Assembly: GCF_007859955.1 (NCBI RefSeq)
Contig: NZ_SJPR01000004.1
Location: 472,731 to 536,730, forward strand
Direction: 5' to 3'
From: Botrimarina colliarenosi
GTDB taxonomy: Bacteria; Planctomycetota; Planctomycetia; Pirellulales; Lacipirellulaceae
Length of the DNA stretch: 64,000 nucleotides
Below are positions 40,174 through 48,580 of this stretch, piece after piece. The translations under genes were made by a program, and so were the position numbers. Numbering within the stretch: position 1 is the first letter of the stretch; each line of letters starts with the position of its first letter. A model generated the notes under the pieces. It made no database searches and had not been told where the DNA came from. It saw only the letters and a list, made by a program, of their open reading frames with translations.

Positions 40174-41547
40174 ATGGAAATCGATCGCAATCAGAGCGTC
40201 GACAGTGAGTCGGCAATCTTGGTCGGCGTTCAACTCGCCGACACGCCCCCCCGCGCCGAAGAACCGCTCGACGAGCTCGCCGGACTGGTCGAGTCCGCCG
40301 GCGCCCAGATTGCAGGGCGACTGTATCAGCGTCGATCGACTCCCGAGCCCGCCAGCTATCTCGGCAAGGGAAAGCTCGAACAACTCAAGCAACTCGTCGA
40401 GGCGAGCGAGGCTGACGTCGTGGTCTTCGACAACGACCTCTCGCCCGCGCAGGTCCGTAACCTCGAAGAGGCGACCGGCGCCAAGGTGCTCGACCGCACC
40501 GAGCTGATCCTCGACATCTTCAGCACCCGCGCGCAGACACACGAGGCCCGCCTCGCGGTCGAGCTCGCGCAGCTCGAGTACTCTCTGCCGCGCCTCAAGC
40601 GGATGTGGACCCACTTGTCGCGCCTCAAGATGGGCGTCGGCATGCGTGGTCCTGGTGAGAAGCAGCTCGAGACCGACCGCCGCCTCGTCGAGAAGCGCAT
40701 CAGCGACCTCAAGCACGACCTCGATAAGGTGCTCCATCGCAAGGAGCGCGAAGTCGCCGCCCGCAGCGACCGCATGACCGTCTCACTCGTCGGCTACACC
40801 AACGCCGGCAAGAGCACGCTGCTCAACCGCCTGACCGACGCGTCGGTCTACGCCCAGGACCAGCTGTTCGCGACGCTCGACACCCGCACCCGCCAGTGGC
40901 GGCTGCCGGGCTGGGGACCTGTGCTGCTGAGCGACACGGTCGGTTTCATCCGCGACCTGCCTCACCGGCTGATCGCGAGCTTCAAGGCGACCCTCGAAGA
41001 GTCCCGCCAAGCCGACCTCTTGCTGCACGTCGCCGACGCCAGCAGCCCCTCGGCCGAGGACCAGATCCGGGCGGTCTACACGGTCCTCAAAGAGATCGGC
41101 ATCGAGGAGAAAGACACGCTGCTGGTGCTCAACAAGGCCGACGCCGCCGACGAGGCGTCGCTCAACGTCCTGGAGAGCCACTACCCCGGCTCGGTCCGCC
41201 TGAGCGCCAAGACCGGCGAGGGCATCGACCATCTCAAGATGGCGGTCAGCGACGCCCTGAGCCGCGAATTCGTCGAGGCCGACATCGAATTGTCGGTCGG
41301 CAACGGGAAGCTGCTCGCCTACTTAGCGAAGCACGGCGAGATCCTCAGCCGCACCTTCAACGAGGAACGCGTCACGGTCCATTGCCGTGTGCCGCGCAAG
41401 TACCTGGGCCGCGTCTCGCCCAAAGAAGCCGACATCCGCCCGCGGGACGACAAGCCGGCCGACAATGGCCAGCCGAAGGCGCCCACCGTGGTAGACCTCG
41501 GCGGCGTCTCGCCGAGCGACAACGCCCCGATGGGCGACGTCGCGTGA
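40174..41547 (+). CDS. hflX: GTPase HflX
   Basis: A 457-residue ribosome-associated GTPase. The N-terminal HflX domain has YLGKGKLEQLK and VVVFDNDLSPAQVRNLE, followed by MRGPGEKQLETDRR. The G domain has G1 GYTNAGKSTLL, G3 DTVGFIRDLP, and G4 NKAD. It splits or rescues stalled ribosomes. Its stop overlaps the SDR start by four bases (GTGA), so the two are coupled. A Pro-rich C-terminal tail follows residue about 425. Confidence 0.95.
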   Translation: MEIDRNQSVDSESAILVGVQLADTPPRAEEPLDELAGLVESAGAQIAGRLYQRRSTPEPASYLGKGKLEQLKQLVEASEADVVVFDNDLSPAQVRNLEEATGAKVLDRTELILDIFSTRAQTHEARLAVELAQLEYSLPRLKRMWTHLSRLKMGVGMRGPGEKQLETDRRLVEKRISDLKHDLDKVLHRKEREVAARSDRMTVSLVGYTNAGKSTLLNRLTDASVYAQDQLFATLDTRTRQWRLPGWGPVLLSDTVGFIRDLPHRLIASFKATLEESRQADLLLHVADASSPSAEDQIRAVYTVLKEIGIEEKDTLLVLNKADAADEASLNVLESHYPGSVRLSAKTGEGIDHLKMAVSDALSREFVEADIELSVGNGKLLAYLAKHGEILSRTFNEERVTVHCRVPRKYLGRVSPKEADIRPRDDKPADNGQPKAPTVVDLGGVSPSDNAPMGDVA

Positions 41548-42323
41548 GCCGACTGGCGGGACAACGGGCGATCGTCACCGGCGCCTCGGGAGGCGTCGGC
41601 CGTGCGCTGGCCGTGCGGCTCGCGGTGGCGGGCGTTAGCAGCGTGCTGCTCGCGCGCCGCGATGACGCCCTCGCCGAGACCGCCCGACTCGCCAAGGCGG
41701 CGGGCGGACGCGTTGTCCCCGTTGTAGGCGACGTCACGATCGCCGCCGATCGGGCCCGCGCGTTCGATGCGGCGGCCGACGAACTCGGCGGGCTCGACCT
41801 CGTGATCAACAACGCCGGCGTCGGCGCCCACGGCCGCTTCCACGAGGCCGACCCCGCTCGCCTGCGACAAGTCTTCGACGTCAACTTCTTCGCCCCCGCC
41901 GAGCTGATGCGCGAGGCGGTCCCGCTGCTCCGCGAGAGCCCGCGGGCGTGCGTCGCGAATGTCGGCTCGGTCCTCGCCTGGCGTGGCGTGCCGCACACGG
42001 CCGACTACTGCGCGAGCAAGTTCGCCCTCCGCGGCCTCTGCGAGGCAGTGCGGCCCGAGATGGCGCGGCTGGGGATCCACGTGCTGCACGCCTCCCCGTC
42101 GACGATCGCGAGCGAATTCCGAGAGCACCTGATCGAGCGCCGCGAGCACGTCCCGTGGGGCGAGCGCCGCGGCGTCACGCCTGAGAAGGTCGCCGCGCGG
42201 GTCGTCTGGGGCGTCGAACGCCGCAAGAACGAGGTCGCCATCGCCTGGGAAGACTGGGCGATCGTCCGCGGCGCCCGCTACGCCCCGTGGCTCTTCGACT
42301 GGCTCTTGAGCCGGCACGGGTGA
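41544..42323 (+). CDS. Short-chain dehydrogenase/reductase
   Basis: A 259-residue classical SDR from a GTG at 41544 that overlaps the hflX stop. Motifs: TGASGGVG (cofactor), NNAG, Ser in NVGSVL and YCASK (Tyr/Lys). The substrate cannot be deduced from sequence. Because hflX and the SDR are coupled by overlap, they are likely co-expressed, though no functional link is known. An N-terminal extension in the same frame into hflX is not coding. Confidence 0.9.
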   Translation: MSRLAGQRAIVTGASGGVGRALAVRLAVAGVSSVLLARRDDALAETARLAKAAGGRVVPVVGDVTIAADRARAFDAAADELGGLDLVINNAGVGAHGRFHEADPARLRQVFDVNFFAPAELMREAVPLLRESPRACVANVGSVLAWRGVPHTADYCASKFALRGLCEAVRPEMARLGIHVLHASPSTIASEFREHLIERREHVPWGERRGVTPEKVAARVVWGVERRKNEVAIAWEDWAIVRGARYAPWLFDWLLSRHG

Positions 42324-42381
42324 GCCAGGCGTTAGGATGGCGCCAGCCTCTAGTGCCTTGCCAGAGCTGAATTCTAGGATG

Positions 42382-42442
42382 AGCCGATTGGGCGCTAGCC
42401 CCGGTTGAATCACGAAGAACCGTGGCTAGCGCCAAAACGGCT
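42382..42442. repeat. Dispersed palindrome, copy with two mismatches
   Basis: AGCCGATTGGGCGCTAGCC at 42382-42400 pairs with GGCTAGCGCCAAAACGGCT at 42424-42442 with two mismatches. It shares the GGGCGCTAGCC core of the palindrome at 22376-22450. Confidence 0.75.
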
Positions 42443-42563
42443 GATGGCGCCAACCCCCATTTCCTAGCGTTAACAAGGCACTCGTCAGCGTCGTCGCTCA
42501 ATCGTCTTGCCAACGCAATCGTCTTGCCAACGCAACCTTGCCTTCAGCCTCTCGTCTCTGCCG

Positions 42564-43268
42564 ATGCTTTCGATTCTCTACGACGACGGTCCGGTGCTGG
42601 TGGTCAACAAGCCGCCAGGATTGTTGACGCAGGCGCCGAATGGCATCGACTCGCTCGAGCTCTGGGTCCGCGACTTCTACCGCCAGCGCGAGCGGCTCGA
42701 GGGGAACTTCTACCTCGGCATCATCCACCGGCTCGACCGGCCGGTCACCGGCTCGATTGTCTGGGGCCGCAACCTGCGGGCGACGCAGCGGCTCGCCAAG
42801 CAGTTCCAAGAACGGACCGTCGGCAAGACCTACTGGGCCGTCGTGGAAGGCGCCGTCGTGGAAGACGAGGGGACGTGGCGCGACCACCTCCACAAGCGGC
42901 ACGGCATGGCCCAGGCGATCGTCGTCCCCGAAGACGACCCGCGCGGCAAGCACGCCATCCTGCACTACCGCGTGCGTGGACGGGCGGAGGGCAAGACGTG
43001 GCTCGAGATCACCCTCGAGACCGGCCGCACGCACCAGATCCGCGTCCAAGCCGCCAGCCGCGGCCACGCCGTGCTCGGCGACTCGCAGTACGGCGCGACG
43101 ACGCCGTTCGGGATCCAGCACGAGGACGAACGCGCCCGCCAAATCGCGCTGCACGCCCGCAGCCTGTCGTTCCGCCACCCGATGCGTGACGAGTCGGTTG
43201 AAGTGACGGCGCCGCTGGGGGAGGCGTGGCTGGCGCCAAAACTGCAAGACCTCAACATCAACGCTTAA
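42564..43268 (+). CDS. RluA-family pseudouridine synthase
   Basis: A 234-residue enzyme of the RluA/RluD family. The ATG at 42564 is preferred over an in-frame start at 42507. The catalytic Asp is Asp58 in HRLDRP, and the family segments GRTHQIRVQ and LGDSQYG are present. There is no S4 domain. The target RNA cannot be told from sequence. The gene is flanked by palindromic repeats on both sides. Confidence 0.92.
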   Translation: MLSILYDDGPVLVVNKPPGLLTQAPNGIDSLELWVRDFYRQRERLEGNFYLGIIHRLDRPVTGSIVWGRNLRATQRLAKQFQERTVGKTYWAVVEGAVVEDEGTWRDHLHKRHGMAQAIVVPEDDPRGKHAILHYRVRGRAEGKTWLEITLETGRTHQIRVQAASRGHAVLGDSQYGATTPFGIQHEDERARQIALHARSLSFRHPMRDESVEVTAPLGEAWLAPKLQDLNINA

Positions 43269-43686
43269 CAACAACGGCGAGCCCACGATGTTAATCGTGG
43301 GTGTGAAGCGAAGAACTCTCACCACTCGCACACGCCTGAGCCGTGGGCGCAAGCCCACGGAGCGAAGCGGGTACCCAGCCCCCTCCGGAGGCTAACGCCC
43401 CCGGCTCAGACCTGCCGGTACGGCCGAGTGGACGTAACACCGCTGCCAACGCAACTTCTAGAGCCCACGACTCGCGTCGTGGGCTCTCCCTCAATCGCGC
43501 CGCCACGCCGCACTCTCATGCTGACCTGGGGCATGGTAGTCTGCTCTGAGCGATTGAGCTCGCCGCTCGCTACTCAATATTGCAACAAAGAGAAAGTCGC
43601 CCTACGAACGCAGTAACTTACTCAAGTGGGTGAGGTGACTGTCAAAGTCCAACCAAGGACACGGCTATACGTCTTGGTGTACATGC
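43269..43686. other. Repeat-rich intergenic region
   Basis: A 418-base spacer with three hairpins. At 43282-43101+ (43282-43301) CCCACGAT pairs with ATCGTGGG around GTTA. At 43336-43409 is a copy of the dispersed palindrome. At 43460-43487 AGAGCCCACGAC pairs perfectly with GTCGTGGGCTCT. No gene is supported. GC content drops from about 43560. Confidence 0.7.
43336..43409. repeat. Dispersed palindrome, third copy
   Basis: CTGAGCCGTGGGCG at the left arm (43336-43362) and CGCCCCCGGCTCAG at the right (43383-43409) give 27-base arms with several mismatches. It shares both ends with the perfect copy at 22376-22450. Confidence 0.8.
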
Positions 43687-43977
43687 ATGTCGCGCGGCCG
43701 CAATTTTTCCATAATTACCGATGGTCTCTTCAATGGCATTTGTAGCCGATGTGGCCGAAGGTTCGGACTAGATGATTCCTGCGACGGGCAGATTGACTAT
43801 CGCATCACTAGATCGCCCAGTCGCGGCAGTAACAATTTTGCCGGTAGTGCAAACATGGAATACATGTTGCTATGCCAAAACTGTCGACGACAGCGACGCC
43901 GAACAGCCTTGATCATTGCTGCGTGTTGCATATTGGTTTTCTTGTCGATGTCGTTAATTGCTATTCTGACATCTTGA
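43687..43977 (+). CDS. Small zinc-ribbon membrane protein, function unknown
   Basis: A 96-residue protein. It has a zinc-ribbon-like pattern: ICSRCGRRFG near residue 18-27 and LLCQNCRRQRRR near 61-72, giving two Cys-x2-Cys pairs. A TM helix follows at the C-terminus (TALIIAACCILVFLSMSLIA). Its base composition is clearly lower in GC than its neighbours, and it lies between palindromic repeats. I know of no family with this exact layout. Start at 43687 is not backed by a clear Shine-Dalgarno. Confidence 0.55.
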   Translation: MSRGRNFSIITDGLFNGICSRCGRRFGLDDSCDGQIDYRITRSPSRGSNNFAGSANMEYMLLCQNCRRQRRRTALIIAACCILVFLSMSLIAILTS

Positions 43978-43996
43978 CGCGGGTGGCCCCGACGGT

Positions 43997-44062
43997 GGTG
44001 AGCGAACCGCTCACCTCGGGTGGCGCCTTTGACCCGCTCCGCTGCCACGACTAACGTCGTGG
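43997..44062. repeat. Two hairpins after the small zinc-ribbon gene
   Basis: GGTGAGCG/CGCTCACC at 43997-44015 and CCACGAC/GTCGTGG at 44045-44062; the second is followed by a T-run at 44070-44076 and matches the CCCACGAC-type hairpins at 43282 and 43460. Confidence 0.75.
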
Positions 44063-44110
44063 GCTCGCCTTTTTTTGAGCGAGTCCTCCTTTTGTCCGTG
44101 GTGAATCGGC

Positions 44111-45514
44111 GTGCCCAGCGACCCGTCCCCTCTCCGTGATGCGATGGCCCGTGAGTTTGCGGACCCGCGTGTCGTTGCCGATGCGCAGCGCTATGCGCTG
44201 GAGTATCTCGCCGCGAGCGGCGAGCGCAACATTTTCCCGACGCCCGACGCAATCGCGGCGCTCGACGCCTTTGACGAGCCGCTGCCTCAAGGGCCCGGCG
44301 ACGCTCATGAGATTCTCGAGCAATTGCATCGCGTTGGCGGCCCCGCGACGGTCAACCAGATTGGCGGGCGGTACTTCGGGTTCGTCAACGGCAGCGTCGT
44401 GCCGGTCGGCCTCGCCGCGAAGCAGCTCGCCAGCGTCTGGGACCAGAACGCCGCGACGTACGCGTCGTCGCCCCTCTGCTCGCGGCTCGAAACCGTTGTC
44501 GAGGGGTGGTTGCGCGAACTGTTTGGAATGCCGGAAGGAACCGTTGCGGGCTTCGTCAGCGGCTCGTCGATCGCGACGCTCTGCGGCCTCGCGGCGGCTC
44601 GCTATCGGCTCTTGGCGAGGCTTGGTTGGGACGTCAACGAACGCGGCTTGCGAGAGTCCCCCGCCCTGCGAATCGTCACGGGGGACCAGGCCCACGCCTC
44701 AGTCGCCAAGGCGATCAACCTGCTCGGCTTCGGCCAGGCGTGTGTCGATCCTGTCGCGACCGACGACCAAGGCCGCCTGCGGCTCGACCGGCTGCCGCCG
44801 CTCGACGACCGGACCCTCCTGATCCTGCAAGCGGGGAACGTCTGCACCGGGTCGTTTGACCCGATCGCCGAGGCGGTAGCTCGCGCGAGAGAGGCCTCGG
44901 CGTGGGTCCATGTGGATGGCGCCTTTGGGCTCTGGGCGGCCGTGTCGCCGGGGCTGGCGTCGCTGACGCGGGGCATCGAAGACGCCGATTCGCTCACGGC
45001 CGACGCCCACAAGACGCTCAACACGCCGTACGACAATGGCGTCGTGCTGTGCCGCGACCGCGCGGCGTTGGCCGAGGCGATGAAGTTCTCGGGCTCGTAC
45101 CTGCCGAACGATACGCACCGCAACGGCATGGCCTACACGCCCGAGATGAGCCGCCGCTCGCGCGTCGTCGAGCTGTGGGCGACGATGCGTTACCTGGGCC
45201 GCAGCGGCATGGACGAGCTGGTGAGCGGGCTCCACGACCGCGCGGTGCAGTTCGCCGAAGAGCTGGCGGCGGCGGGATTCCGGGTGCTCAACGACGTGGT
45301 CTTCAACCAGGTGCTCGTCGCCTGCGAAGACGACGAAGCGACGCGGGCGACGCTCGCCGCGGTGCAAGCGTCGGGCGAGTGCTGGTGCGGCGGCGCCGTG
45401 TGGCGGGAGCGGGCCGCGATTCGGGTGAGCGTGTCGTCGTGGGTGACGTCGCCGGAAGACGTGACGCGGAGCGTGGCGGCGTTCGAGGCCGCCCGTGAAG
45501 CCGTCGCGGGGTAG
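44111..45514 (+). CDS. PLP-dependent decarboxylase family protein
   Basis: A 467-residue group II decarboxylase/aminotransferase-like enzyme starting at GTG 44111. Motifs: GGRYFGFVNGSVVPVGLAA, FVSGSSIATLCGLAAAR, HVDGAFGLWA (Asp and Ala of the PLP site) and TADAHKTLNTPYDNG, where Lys binds PLP. Members act on aromatic or acidic amino acids; the substrate cannot be told here. It ends before a palindrome separating it from the convergent coiled-coil gene. Confidence 0.88.
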   Translation: MPSDPSPLRDAMAREFADPRVVADAQRYALEYLAASGERNIFPTPDAIAALDAFDEPLPQGPGDAHEILEQLHRVGGPATVNQIGGRYFGFVNGSVVPVGLAAKQLASVWDQNAATYASSPLCSRLETVVEGWLRELFGMPEGTVAGFVSGSSIATLCGLAAARYRLLARLGWDVNERGLRESPALRIVTGDQAHASVAKAINLLGFGQACVDPVATDDQGRLRLDRLPPLDDRTLLILQAGNVCTGSFDPIAEAVARAREASAWVHVDGAFGLWAAVSPGLASLTRGIEDADSLTADAHKTLNTPYDNGVVLCRDRAALAEAMKFSGSYLPNDTHRNGMAYTPEMSRRSRVVELWATMRYLGRSGMDELVSGLHDRAVQFAEELAAAGFRVLNDVVFNQVLVACEDDEATRATLAAVQASGECWCGGAVWRERAAIRVSVSSWVTSPEDVTRSVAAFEAAREAVAG

Positions 45515-45526
45515 AGCACTCAAAAA

Positions 45527-45640
45527 TCCCCCTCCCTTTCAGGGAGGGGTTAGGGGAGGGTGAAACCGTTCAGCACAGGGGAGTGATCCTGTCTTGACCG
45601 CGAAGACCCTCCCCTAGCCCCTCCCTGAAAGGGAGGGGGA
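45527..45640. repeat. Large inverted repeat between convergent genes
   Basis: The 35-base left arm (45527-45561, TCCCCCTCCCTTTCAGGGAG onward) and right arm (45606-45640) are complementary except at one position, around a 44-base loop. Each arm itself contains CCCTCCC/GGGAGGG palindromes. It sits between convergent genes and could act as a bidirectional terminator or be a mobile repeat. Confidence 0.9.
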
Positions 45641-45651
45641 AATGCGCTGGC

Positions 45652-47109
45652 TTACGCCGCGCGGTGGACCTTGAGCTCCGGCCCGCGGAGCTCGGCCAGC
45701 AGGTTGCGGATCTGGTCGCGGTATTCCTGCCGTTCGGCGGCCCAGCGGACTTCGAGCTTCTCGAACTGGCGCTGCTGCCGGTCGAGCTCATGCTCGCGGC
45801 CTTCAAGGCGGTCGGCGGCGTCGCCGAACTCTTCGTGGCGGCGGTTGGCCCACTCGGTGAGGGTGAGCCGCTGCGACTCGAGGCGTTTGAACTCGGCGTT
45901 GATCTGGGCGGCCGCCTCGCGGAGCGCGCCGCGCTCGTCGGCGATCTTCTGAAGGGTGTGCCCGTAGTGGTCGGCGAGTTGACCCCGGACGCGGGCGATC
46001 GACTTGGTGAGCGTCGCCGGCGCCAAGACGCCCGTCAGCTGGGCCCAGGTCTCCTCGGTGGCGAGGCGCATCTCGAGCACCTCGCGTTGCGTGTTCTCGA
46101 GCTCGGTCTGCAAGCGGCGGAGCGACTCGGCCCGGCGGTCGAGCTCGCCCTCGCGGCGGTCGGTCCGCTGGGCGGCCGCTTTGGCCTCGACCCGCCAGAC
46201 CTCGCGGTCGGCGCCGAGCGTCGTGCGGTCACGGTCGTTGCGGAGCCGGATCTCCGCCTCGCGGCGTTCGACATCGGCCAACCGGCGGGCGAGCGCGGCC
46301 CGCTCATCGGCGACAAGGCGTTCGGCGATGGCGAGATTGGCGTCCCGCTCGGCCGACGCGGCGAGCTGCTCCTCGAGCTCGGCGACCCGTCGCTCGGTGG
46401 CGTCGAGCTTTTCGTACCGCTTGAGGGCGGTCTCGATCTCTTGGTGACGCAGGGCGAGGCGGTGCTCACGCTCGTTGAGCGAGACCTCGGCTTCCTTGCG
46501 ATGCTCCTCGAGCTGCCGGAGCTCGGCGTGGCGGAGCTCAAGCTCGGCGGCGGCGCGTTGCTGGTCGCGGCTTTCGTCGGCGAGCTTTGTGGCGAGGGCG
46601 TCGAACTCCTTGGCCCGCTCGTCGACCGCCTTGCGTTCGCGGTCGAGGCTGTCGAGCTTCTCGCCGAACGCCGCCTTGGAGCGGGCGAGCGACGAGACCT
46701 CGTGGTCGAGGTTCGCCTCGCGGGTGTCGAGGTCCTTCTCCCGGGCGGCGATCTGGGCGAGCAGCGCCGGGTCGGCGGCGGGGCGCTCGAGCGCCGCCTC
46801 GCGCGTCTCGAGGGCGGCGCGTTCTGCTTCGAGGGCGTTGCGGGCGGCGGCGACCTTCGCTTCGAGGTCGGCCTCCTGGCTGTCGAGCTGCTGGGCGCGG
46901 CCCTGCAACTCGCGGCTACGGGTCTGCAACCACTTGGCGAGCTGCCCGGCGTGCCCCTCCGCCGCCGGCGCGGGGGCGAGCGACGGCGCCGCGAGCGGCA
47001 ACGCCGAGGCCGCCTCGACACGGACCACCTGGTCCGACAGGGGCGCCCGGCTCGCGGCGGGGCGTCCGGCGTGGGCCGTATCGATGCGGGTGTTCTTTTC
47101 GTCGCTCAT
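45652..47109 (-). CDS. Long coiled-coil protein, function unknown
   Basis: A 485-residue protein from the ATG at 47109. An Ala/Pro-rich N-terminus of about 60 residues is followed by a nearly continuous helical coiled coil rich in Glu, Arg and Ala (e.g. LEAKVAAARNALEAERAALE and RVAELEEQLAASAERDANL). No TM or signal peptide is seen, so it is probably cytoplasmic. I recognise no family; similarity to filament-forming or chromosome-linked coiled coils would be composition-driven. It lies downstream of nothing clearly linked. Confidence 0.7.
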   Translation of the reverse strand: MSDEKNTRIDTAHAGRPAASRAPLSDQVVRVEAASALPLAAPSLAPAPAAEGHAGQLAKWLQTRSRELQGRAQQLDSQEADLEAKVAAARNALEAERAALETREAALERPAADPALLAQIAAREKDLDTREANLDHEVSSLARSKAAFGEKLDSLDRERKAVDERAKEFDALATKLADESRDQQRAAAELELRHAELRQLEEHRKEAEVSLNEREHRLALRHQEIETALKRYEKLDATERRVAELEEQLAASAERDANLAIAERLVADERAALARRLADVERREAEIRLRNDRDRTTLGADREVWRVEAKAAAQRTDRREGELDRRAESLRRLQTELENTQREVLEMRLATEETWAQLTGVLAPATLTKSIARVRGQLADHYGHTLQKIADERGALREAAAQINAEFKRLESQRLTLTEWANRRHEEFGDAADRLEGREHELDRQQRQFEKLEVRWAAERQEYRDQIRNLLAELRGPELKVHRAA

Positions 47110-47291
47110 CGCGGGAGTCTTCGAGCTGGTAATGCTAGCTGGCAAAGGCCGTACAACCGGCACAATTCCCCCGGTCTGTCATCGGCTGCTTGGCGCCGCG
47201 GACTTGAAGGTCGGTTGCGTGAACGAAACAAGGGCGGCGAGACCCGCGTCTCGCCGCCCTTGGCGTTGGTCTGTCGATGAATCCGAGGGGA

Positions 47292-47615
47292 TCAGGCCTT
47301 GGCGGCGTTGATCGCTTCTTGCAGGCGGTTCTTGGCCTGGATACCGACGAAGCGGTCAACCACCTCGCCGTCCTTGAAGACCATCAGCGTCGGGATGCTG
47401 CTGACGCCGTAGGTCTGGGCGGCGCCGGGGGCGTCCTCGACATTCAGCTTGGCGACCTTGGCCGAGCCCGAGTTCTCGCCGGCCAGCTCCTCGATCAGCG
47501 GGGCGATCTGGCGGCAGGGGCCGCACCAGGGAGCCCAGAAGTCGAGCAGCACGGGGGTCTCACACTTGAGGACCTCGTCTTCAAAATTGCCGTCGGTGAT
47601 TTCCAAAACGCCCAT
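47292..47615 (-). CDS. trxA: Thioredoxin
   Basis: A 107-residue thioredoxin. Start ATG 47615 has GGAGG 5 bases upstream. The redox site is WCGPC (Cys31, Cys34), with SIPTLMVFKDGE after it. It reduces protein disulfides with thioredoxin reductase. The longer frame to 48206 is not coding. Confidence 0.96.
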   Translation of the reverse strand: MGVLEITDGNFEDEVLKCETPVLLDFWAPWCGPCRQIAPLIEELAGENSGSAKVAKLNVEDAPGAAQTYGVSSIPTLMVFKDGEVVDRFVGIQAKNRLQEAINAAKA

Positions 47616-47973
47616 GAGGACCTCCGCGGGGGATTGAGGGGGGGCGTCCGGGCAGCGATTCGGGCCGACAGGGCCGGAATCGCGGTCACCTCGGGAACTC
47701 CCGTCTCTCGGTGTGCGATGTGTTGCTTGAAGGGGAAAGACCGGCCCCCGCTGGCCGGATCGGGGCGGGGTCGGTTGGGATGGTTGCCCTAACTCTCTGC
47801 GCCGCGTGATTTTAGGGGGCCTCCCCCTGCTGTCAACGCTGCGCCGTGCTGGCGGACCGGTGGGTGCGTTGCCTGCGGACCGCCAACGCGGTCTACTCGG
47901 GTAGAGCCGCTTGGCGTCCCGGCCGGGGAGGTCACGGCAATCGCATGCACTGATAGACGCAGGAGTCCGACAG

Positions 47974-48552
47974 ATGGTTCGCACGCCCAGCACCATGTTG
48001 CCCCTCGGAACAGCGGCGCCCGACTTTTCGCTCCCCAGCGCCCTGGGGGAGACCGTCTCACTGGCCGAGTTCAAGTCGCCGAAGGGTCTGCTGGTGATGT
48101 TCATCTGCAACCACTGCCCGTTCGTGATCCACCTGGCCGACGCCCTCGCCGCCTTCGGCAAGGAGTACCACGCCAAGGGGCTCGACATCGTCGCGATCAG
48201 CGCCAACGACGCCGACGCCTACCCGGCCGACTCGATCGACAAGATGGCCCTCGAGGCCGAGGCGCGCGGCTACACGTTCCCGTACCTCTACGACGGGACC
48301 CAGGACGTGGCCAAGGCGTACCGGGCCGCCTGCACGCCCGACTTCTTCCTGTTCGACGGCGACCACCAGCTGGCCTATCGGGGGCAGTTCGACAGCACGC
48401 GGCCCGACAGCGGCTTAAAGCCGACTGGCGAAGACCTCCGCGCCGCCTGCGACGCCGTCCTGGCGGGCGACAAGCCGAGCGAGAAGCAGCTCCCCTCGAT
48501 TGGCTGCAACATCAAGTGGAAGCCGGGCGGCGAGCCCGATTACTTCAACTAG
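47974..48552 (+). CDS. AhpC/TSA-type thioredoxin-fold protein
   Basis: A 192-residue redoxin. ATG 47974 has AGGAG 9 bases upstream. The thioredoxin-fold start is APDFSLPSALGETVSLAEF, with the Cys pair in FICNHCPF (Cys45, Cys48). It ends with the conserved IKWKPGGEPDYF. It may act as a peroxiredoxin or disulfide reductase; the Cys-x2-Cys points to the latter. It is divergent from trxA across about 358 bases. Confidence 0.88.
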   Translation: MVRTPSTMLPLGTAAPDFSLPSALGETVSLAEFKSPKGLLVMFICNHCPFVIHLADALAAFGKEYHAKGLDIVAISANDADAYPADSIDKMALEAEARGYTFPYLYDGTQDVAKAYRAACTPDFFLFDGDHQLAYRGQFDSTRPDSGLKPTGEDLRAACDAVLAGDKPSEKQLPSIGCNIKWKPGGEPDYFN

Positions 48553-48580
48553 TCGAAACGCCTCTGGCTAGGCTGCGGGC

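Noticed and set aside
40896..41543. N-terminal extension of the SDR inside hflX
   Set aside because: It overlaps hflX in another frame and is low-complexity; the coupled GTG at 41544 is the better start.
45664..47280. Long plus-strand frame opposite the coiled-coil gene
   Set aside because: It is an antisense shadow of a repetitive Glu/Arg/Ala coiled coil; no start signal or domain is visible.
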